A stretch of 64,000 nucleotides of DNA, from assembly GCA_037179385.1 (NCBI GenBank), contig CM074181.1:51842297-51906296 (forward strand), given 5' to 3'. Below the pieces are notes generated by a model. It was not told the DNA's origin and ran no database searches. It saw only the letters and a program-made list of their open reading frames with translations. The first letter of the stretch is position 1, and each line of letters begins with the position of its first letter. Made by a program: the position numbers and the translations under genes. Shown here piece by piece: positions 58,957-64,000 of the stretch. The stretch comes from Holothuria scabra (Eukaryota; Echinodermata; Holothuroidea; Aspidochirotida; Holothuriidae).

Positions 58957-59013
58957 CAACACACCAGTGTCTTAAATGTGTTATAGTGTCAGCTAGGTAT
59001 AAAAGGTGAGAGT

Positions 59014-59317
59014 TTAAAGGCCCAGTTCTCTCACCCCAAACAGTACCAATTCTCCTAACCTTCTTACTGTAGCCCCTCCCACAATTGTCTCAAATCCATG
59101 CTCATCCAGAAACAATCTCAGTTTATTGCTTCAGGGTGAGTATAGAAAAACTCAATTTATATAATCAAAACCTCTCAGTACCATTCATGCTGTGTAATGT
59201 AAGCTTTGGCACTCTGCATTGTTTGAATTAGCTGTCAATCAAAGAGCTGAGCCAATTGAAAATTTAGGTACCTGGGTACCAAAATTGAAGGTTGGGGTGA
59301 GAGGTTTGACCCTTTAA
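59014..59317. mobile_element. Family B TTAA MITE, copy B4
   Basis: It begins TTAAAGGCCCAGTTCTCTCACC and ends GGTTGGGGTGAGAGGTTTGACC plus TTTAA. It is very similar to B5 at 60645, sharing AAACTCAATTTATATAATC and ACTCTGCATTGTTTGAATTA, so both are comparatively young. Confidence 0.88.
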
Positions 59318-60289
59318 TGTCCTTTAAGTTCATGCAAGGTGCAATTCCCCTCCTCTTACCAGGGAGTAATTTAGTATTCAAAATTCACATTCAATTTTGC
59401 TGTTTCTGGGCTCCTCTATCACAAAATCATTAAAAACCCATTTTACTTGTGTAAAAAATCTTCTGCACACTTTGTGGAGTACTCATAGTTGCAATGCTTT
59501 TGTGCATAGTTTGAAAAAGTGCCCGCCTAGTCACATATTTGAAAACCAAAGTGAACTGTTGAGAACACCTTCATAAAACACTTAGGTTTATGTAGGATAT
59601 CGGGATTGTCAAAGTTTGGCCATTTGTTATCCAATTGGTACAGTATGTGAAAAACCTTACAGGTTTGGAAAAATTTGTTCAGTTTCATGAGCCTACTTAA
59701 TGAGTCTCTTTAAAAGGATCTTATTTTGCCAGACTCTTGGAAATTGCAAGTTGGGATACCAAATATCAAATCAAAACTTGCTTAGAAAGTTCTACATTTT
59801 GGATTCACAACATGTGTGAAAAACTTCATGACTTTGAAAGTCATTAAACAAGTGCACTATTTTCAGATAAAAATGAAAAGATTGGAATCTTTGGTTTAAA
59901 ACATATTGAGTACTATCATTTTAAAGTGGCTATCCATATACCCTTTTAAAGGAATAAACTTGACAGTGCTCATGCTACCAAGCCTACTTAAATTAGGAAG
60001 TTACAAACTTCTGTTTAATTCACTCCTTTTTCAACAAGACTTCATGCACTAACTGCAATGTAAAGTGAACTTGTCATTGTAGGGCAAAAGAATAATGCCA
60101 TTCTTTGCCCATTGGCTAAACAAGCTTAGGTCCCTGTGAACAGCCATGCATGTCACTGTTGTGTACATACAGCCTACATTTAACGCAACATGGCAAATTC
60201 AAAAGCTTTACACTTTCTGGTCAAACAATTTTGTTTGCACACTACTATAGTTTACTTCTTAAGGTTCCTTTCACCACTCCCAGTTCTTC

Positions 60290-60490
60290 TGCGGATCTTT
60301 CTTTTATGGTGGCTGGCCTGAAGCTTTAGAATGCCCTCCCAATTCATATTCAGCAGTCAGTCTTCTATTAATTCTTTTAAGGATGCTTTGAAAACTTATC
60401 TTTTTAGGAAATCCTTTTCTTGATTTTTGTTCTTTGTAAAACGCCATTGAGTGTGTTTCATCACAGTAATGCACACTATATCAAATTCTG
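60290..60490 (+). pseudogene. LINE 3' tail: reverse-transcriptase C-terminus and 3' end
   Basis: The plus strand encodes MVAGLKL, a stop, NALPIHIQQS, then after a one-base frame shift NSFKDALKTYLFRKSFS and a stop at 60421-60423. This is the hallmark C-terminus of CR1/L2-like non-LTR retrotransposon polymerases (VAGPKLWNSLP..SFK..LKTYLF). The following TTTTGTAAAACGCCATTGAG..GCACACTATATCAAAT resembles the usual GTAAAGCGCCTTGAG..GGCGCTATATAAAT 3' end. It is a dead, strongly 5'-truncated copy with a nonsense change and a frameshift. Confidence 0.82.
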
Positions 60491-60644
60491 CAACCTTAAC
60501 CTTAACCTTACTGCAGAAAAATTTTGTACATGCCCAACGCCCTATGACAAGTTAAAGTGTACCTTAAGTCAGAAGTATATGGATTCTAACAGCACAACTC
60601 CGATCAGCATCATCATTCTTGAACGGAGATAAAAAATGTAGAAG

Positions 60645-60947
60645 TTACAGGCCCAGTTCTCTCACCCCAAACAGCACCAATTCTCTACCTTCTTACTTAA
60701 GCCCCTCCCACAATTGTCTGAAATTCATTCTCATCCAGACACAATCTCTGTTTATTGCTTCAGGGGGAGTATAGAAAAACTCAATTTATATAATCAAAAC
60801 ACTCTCAGTACCGTTCATGCTGTGTAATATAAGCTTTGGCACTCTGCATTGTTTGAATTAGCTCTCAATCAAAGAGCCCAGCCAATTGAGAATTTCGGTA
60901 CCCGGGTACCAAAATTGTAGTTTGGGGTGAGAGGTTTGGCCCTTTAA
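60645..60947. mobile_element. Family B MITE, copy B5
   Basis: It begins TTACAGGCCCAGTTCTCTCACC (left TTAA mutated to TTAC) and ends TTTGGGGTGAGAGGTTTGGCC plus TTTAA. A central GGTACCCGGGTACC palindrome matches GGTACCTGGGTACC in B4. Confidence 0.87.
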
Positions 60948-62159
60948 TTAACTAAAAATTTATAACACTAAAATTAGTTTTTATATTTCTTTGTTCTGGT
61001 GATAGCTATCTTTCAGGGGCCACAGAGCAAATTTTGAAGGGGCTGGGTGGGGGAGGGATAACCACCTATATGTTCAACGATATAACAGCAATATAAAGCG
61101 GACCAAAATACCTAGCTTGACAGAAAAGTGTGGGGGAGGGACCCAGAGCCCCCAAGTCTCCAGCCCATCTCCACAGTCCGTGCCTTGTGCTTATATGTGG
61201 TTGCAACTTTGGAAACATAGCAGTGATCTGAATTGTAGAACAAGGAAGTCAATTAATTACTGTGCAATGGACTGATCTGCTTTAAGAGAATATTCAACAT
61301 TTAATATCTCAGCTCACTGGAACAAGCTACTGTATGGCAAAAAGTGTGATAGATGATGACTTATTCAGCAACCTCTTAAATATTTTTTAAAGTTTAGACC
61401 TTAAGTACACTTTTAAAGACATAAAAGTTTGGTCAGGACTGCACCCTGCTGGGCATACATGTCCAGTTAAAACACTTCATTTGTATAGCCTGCACGTTTC
61501 ACTAGACTTGAATACACTAAACCACATAGCAGAACACCAACGATATTTGCATAGTCAGCTTAAAGACAATGTCACTCGGACTGTTTCCATGGAAATCCAT
61601 ACTTGTTTAAGATGAATACAAATTTCCCAAATATTTGACACATACCACTCACTGAAGTTTTAAAGAATGGCAGAGAGAATGTCCACAGTAGTCATTTTTC
61701 AACTTTTATAAACAGGTAGGTAGAATAAATTGTGCAAAAACTGTCCAACTGTACAGTATTTAAGTTCTGCACAACATTGGCACTACTCCCAAGCAGTGTA
61801 CGCAGGTAGATTTTTGGCAAGGAAAAAATCATTTCTCTTCAAACTTTTCATTCAACCACAGGTTTTCTACCATATACCCAAACTTTTGTGTGTTTGGTTC
61901 ATTTTATACTGTACGTAAAATGCTCAGTACCTCTCTATATTTGAACCTTCTCCCGGTTGCAAATAACTACAAAACAATAATCCAATATTATTCCAAAATC
62001 ATGCCTGCATCTTCACTGTATCATCAAATCCAATCTAGAGTCATTTTGTGATAAGAATTCAGTGCACTTTGTGTGAACTTTGAATAATTTTGGCTTAATT
62101 TTTTTGCTAAAATAACTTGTAGAGTGTATCCACACTCCCTTAATTCTTTTTTATAACTC
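60948..62159. other. No gene recognised
   Basis: Mostly AT-rich sequence with a short G-rich patch (GGGGCTGGGTGGGGGAGGG near 61040). No open frame or repeat family could be assigned. Confidence 0.4.
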
Positions 62160-63216
62160 TTAAAGGTTGTGTGACATGAAAATGACAAAGTTGGGCATTT
62201 GATGTAAATTTCAAGCATAACAACCAAGAAAATTATAACCACAATTCCTATCATAATCTGTCAAAAATTGACCCTTTTATAGGGCAATTTATAATTTGTA
62301 CTTAATCACTAACAAATACTGTATGAGCTAAACATGCAAATCTTGTGATGTCATGAGGGGAGCATGCCACATATGGCTAATATATGGCTAAATTTGTTTT
62401 AAAAATCTTTATTTCAAGTACATGCAGTTGTAACAACAGTTTGTCCTTGGGCCTTTTTTGAAAGTTTAAATTATGTCCTTGAAAATCATCAGTATCAATT
62501 ACCAAACCATGAACTATATGATGAGTAATTAAGAGAGATAATTACTAGAACACTTGTTGAGAAGCTCACACAACCTGTTTTGTCTGTTAAAAACAGCAAC
62601 TCAAAAGTTCAACCAAATGTTATATGTTATCTGTTTCCTAAACCTCCTTACATTACAAAATTAAATGCAAGGAAATAAAGAATACGTACAGACGAAACAT
62701 TTGTGATTTTGCATGTAGAGCTATACATCTGATATAGTTTATGGTAGATCTAAGTATCACTGTGTATTTTCTCAAATCATGAAAGCATGGACTGTGCATT
62801 AGGCTGTAAGATAAAATTAATAACTTGTGTATGGGTATACCTGTGAACTGCCCAGGTACTGCAAAGTACATTCAGTTGAACCTACAAATCCACAAGTAAA
62901 CACTTTCAGCCCCAAATCTCCAAAACTGAGGAAAGAGAAGACTTTTGTTAAAAAGTTGAAGCCATCTGCCCCATTTGATAACCTCACACATGTGTACATG
63001 TGTGAGCTAAAAACAGGGTTTACAAAAGAAGTGTCAACACTGTGCAACACTCCACATCATTATTTTTGCATAAGCAACAAGCTGCTTCAGGAACATTCAA
63101 ACTTTGAAGAGGACTCTAAAAAATATTGAAATAATTTTTCCTTAGAAAAGTACACTTCATAACTGCCAATTGAGGTCAGGTCATTCTGTTGACATGTCAC
63201 ACTACAGTACCTTTAA
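62160..63216 (+). mobile_element. Family E TTAA MITE, copy E2, with an internal insertion
   Basis: The ends are TTAAAGGTTGTGTGACATG and ACATGTCACACTACAGTACC plus TTTAA. It aligns with E1 (reverse complement) from the start to about 62543 and again from about 63012 to the end. The intervening roughly 470 bases are absent from E1. The plus-strand frame at 62827-63129 crosses the junction; its second half is ordinary E sequence, so it is not a gene. Confidence 0.85.
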
Positions 63217-63432
63217 CTAATCCTTAATTAAAGTGACAAACAGTTCTGTCTAGTAGGAACGTTTTTATAGCAGACTTTCAATTCACACCACCTCTAAACA
63301 TGATATGCACATTGTACAGAGCAAAAAAAAAAAAAAAAAAACCAGAGTAAATTAATACTTCTCAGTTCAATAGACTCTTCAAAGCCTCAGAATTACAGCG
63401 AAACTTTTGAACTGTCACTCCTTTGGGACGGA
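63217..63432. other. No gene recognised
   Basis: Short AT-rich gap with a poly-A run near 63324-63341. Confidence 0.4.
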
Positions 63433-63608
63433 ACTGCACTAGAGTTGTCGCCAGGCCAGGAAAAATGTTTATTACCCAGGAAGGTAGTAGAATTCCATAT
63501 GATTCTCTCTATATTTTCATGTATAAAAAAAAAGGAAATTTCCCTCCAGATGCCCAAATTTCCTAGGAAGGGAGGAGCCTCCCTGGATTCCACATTTTTT
63601 CCATCCAT
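63433..63608. repeat. Family Q dispersed repeat, copy Q3
   Basis: It contains CAGGCCAGGAAAAATGTTTATT, TTCTCTCTATATTTTCATG and GGAGCCTCCCTGGATTCCAC, collinear with 51185-51362. The sequence after it to the window end shows no gene. Confidence 0.6.
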
Positions 63609-64000
63609 GGCTGCAACATTTTGAGATAACTGTAAAATTCCAATTTAATTTGTAATATACTGTACTGTAGCCAAGCTGGACTGAACACTTCACCATTTAA
63701 ATTTAATATTCATCATGTTCTTTATCATGGAAATTGATAAATGACTCATTGTATACATTATAACTGGAATGAATTAAATTTTTGACAGATTTTGAAGATT
63801 AATGGCTGAAAATGTCTGTATTCCCAATAAGACAATTTCATGTTAAGTGGGAGAATTTAAAATGAAACTCTTTAAAGTCCCTCCTTAGACTGAAACCAAT
63901 TGAAAAATTAATCCATTATCACCATGGCAACTAAGAAAACATTAGGACAGAAGAATGATTCATGGTGTTAAACAATGTCTTTCTTCAAACATGTCTTTGT

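Noticed and set aside
62827..63129. 100-codon plus-strand frame with Lys/Pro-rich peptide
   Set aside because: Its second half aligns with non-coding family E sequence in copy E1, and its first half is a later insertion.

Overview
The window is animal nuclear DNA: AT-rich, gene-poor and crowded with small transposable elements. The one gene I recognise with certainty is dystroglycan (DAG1), on the minus strand. Its coding exon 1 (19493-19771) and coding exon 2 (1055-3310) join in phase 0 across a 16.2 kb intron and give an 844-residue precursor. It has a signal peptide, a cadherin-like domain, an S6-like domain, a furin site, a Thr/Pro mucin region, a second cadherin-like domain, a self-cleaving SEA-like domain, a transmembrane helix and a cytoplasmic tail ending in the PPxY dystrophin-binding motif. 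The invertebrate-type repeat content together with a vertebrate-like dystroglycan layout suggests an invertebrate, most likely a deuterostome such as an echinoderm or hemichordate. That placement is inference.

Layout. 1-1054 is DNA downstream of DAG1 (3' UTR and/or intergenic) and opens with a truncated repeat. 1055-3310 is DAG1 exon 2. 3311-19492 is the DAG1 intron, holding MITEs, tRNA-derived SINE copies, an hAT-like MITE with its target duplication, and a hairpin-forming satellite (15144-15895). 19493-19771 is DAG1 exon 1, and 19772-20645 its presumed upstream flank. From about 20.6 kb to 64 kb no gene could be identified with confidence. A few minus-strand open frames (about 21.2, 25.8, 30.3 and 42.5 kb) look protein-like, and one (42388-42646) resembles a cadherin repeat. 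They could be dispersed exons of an upstream gene, or chance.

The rest is mobile-element sediment. Several families begin TTAAAGG and end CCTTTAA, with TTAA target duplications (piggyBac-type MITEs; families A to E). There is a GC-rich TTAACCC family member, two tRNA-derived SINE families, a long foldback element (53599-54381), a LINE 3' tail (60290-60490), a GGTTGTCC-rich inverted-repeat element, a roughly 1 kb segmental duplication (44.2-47.8 kb), and two clear nested insertions. Family letters and numbers are my own labels, assigned by comparing copies within this window.
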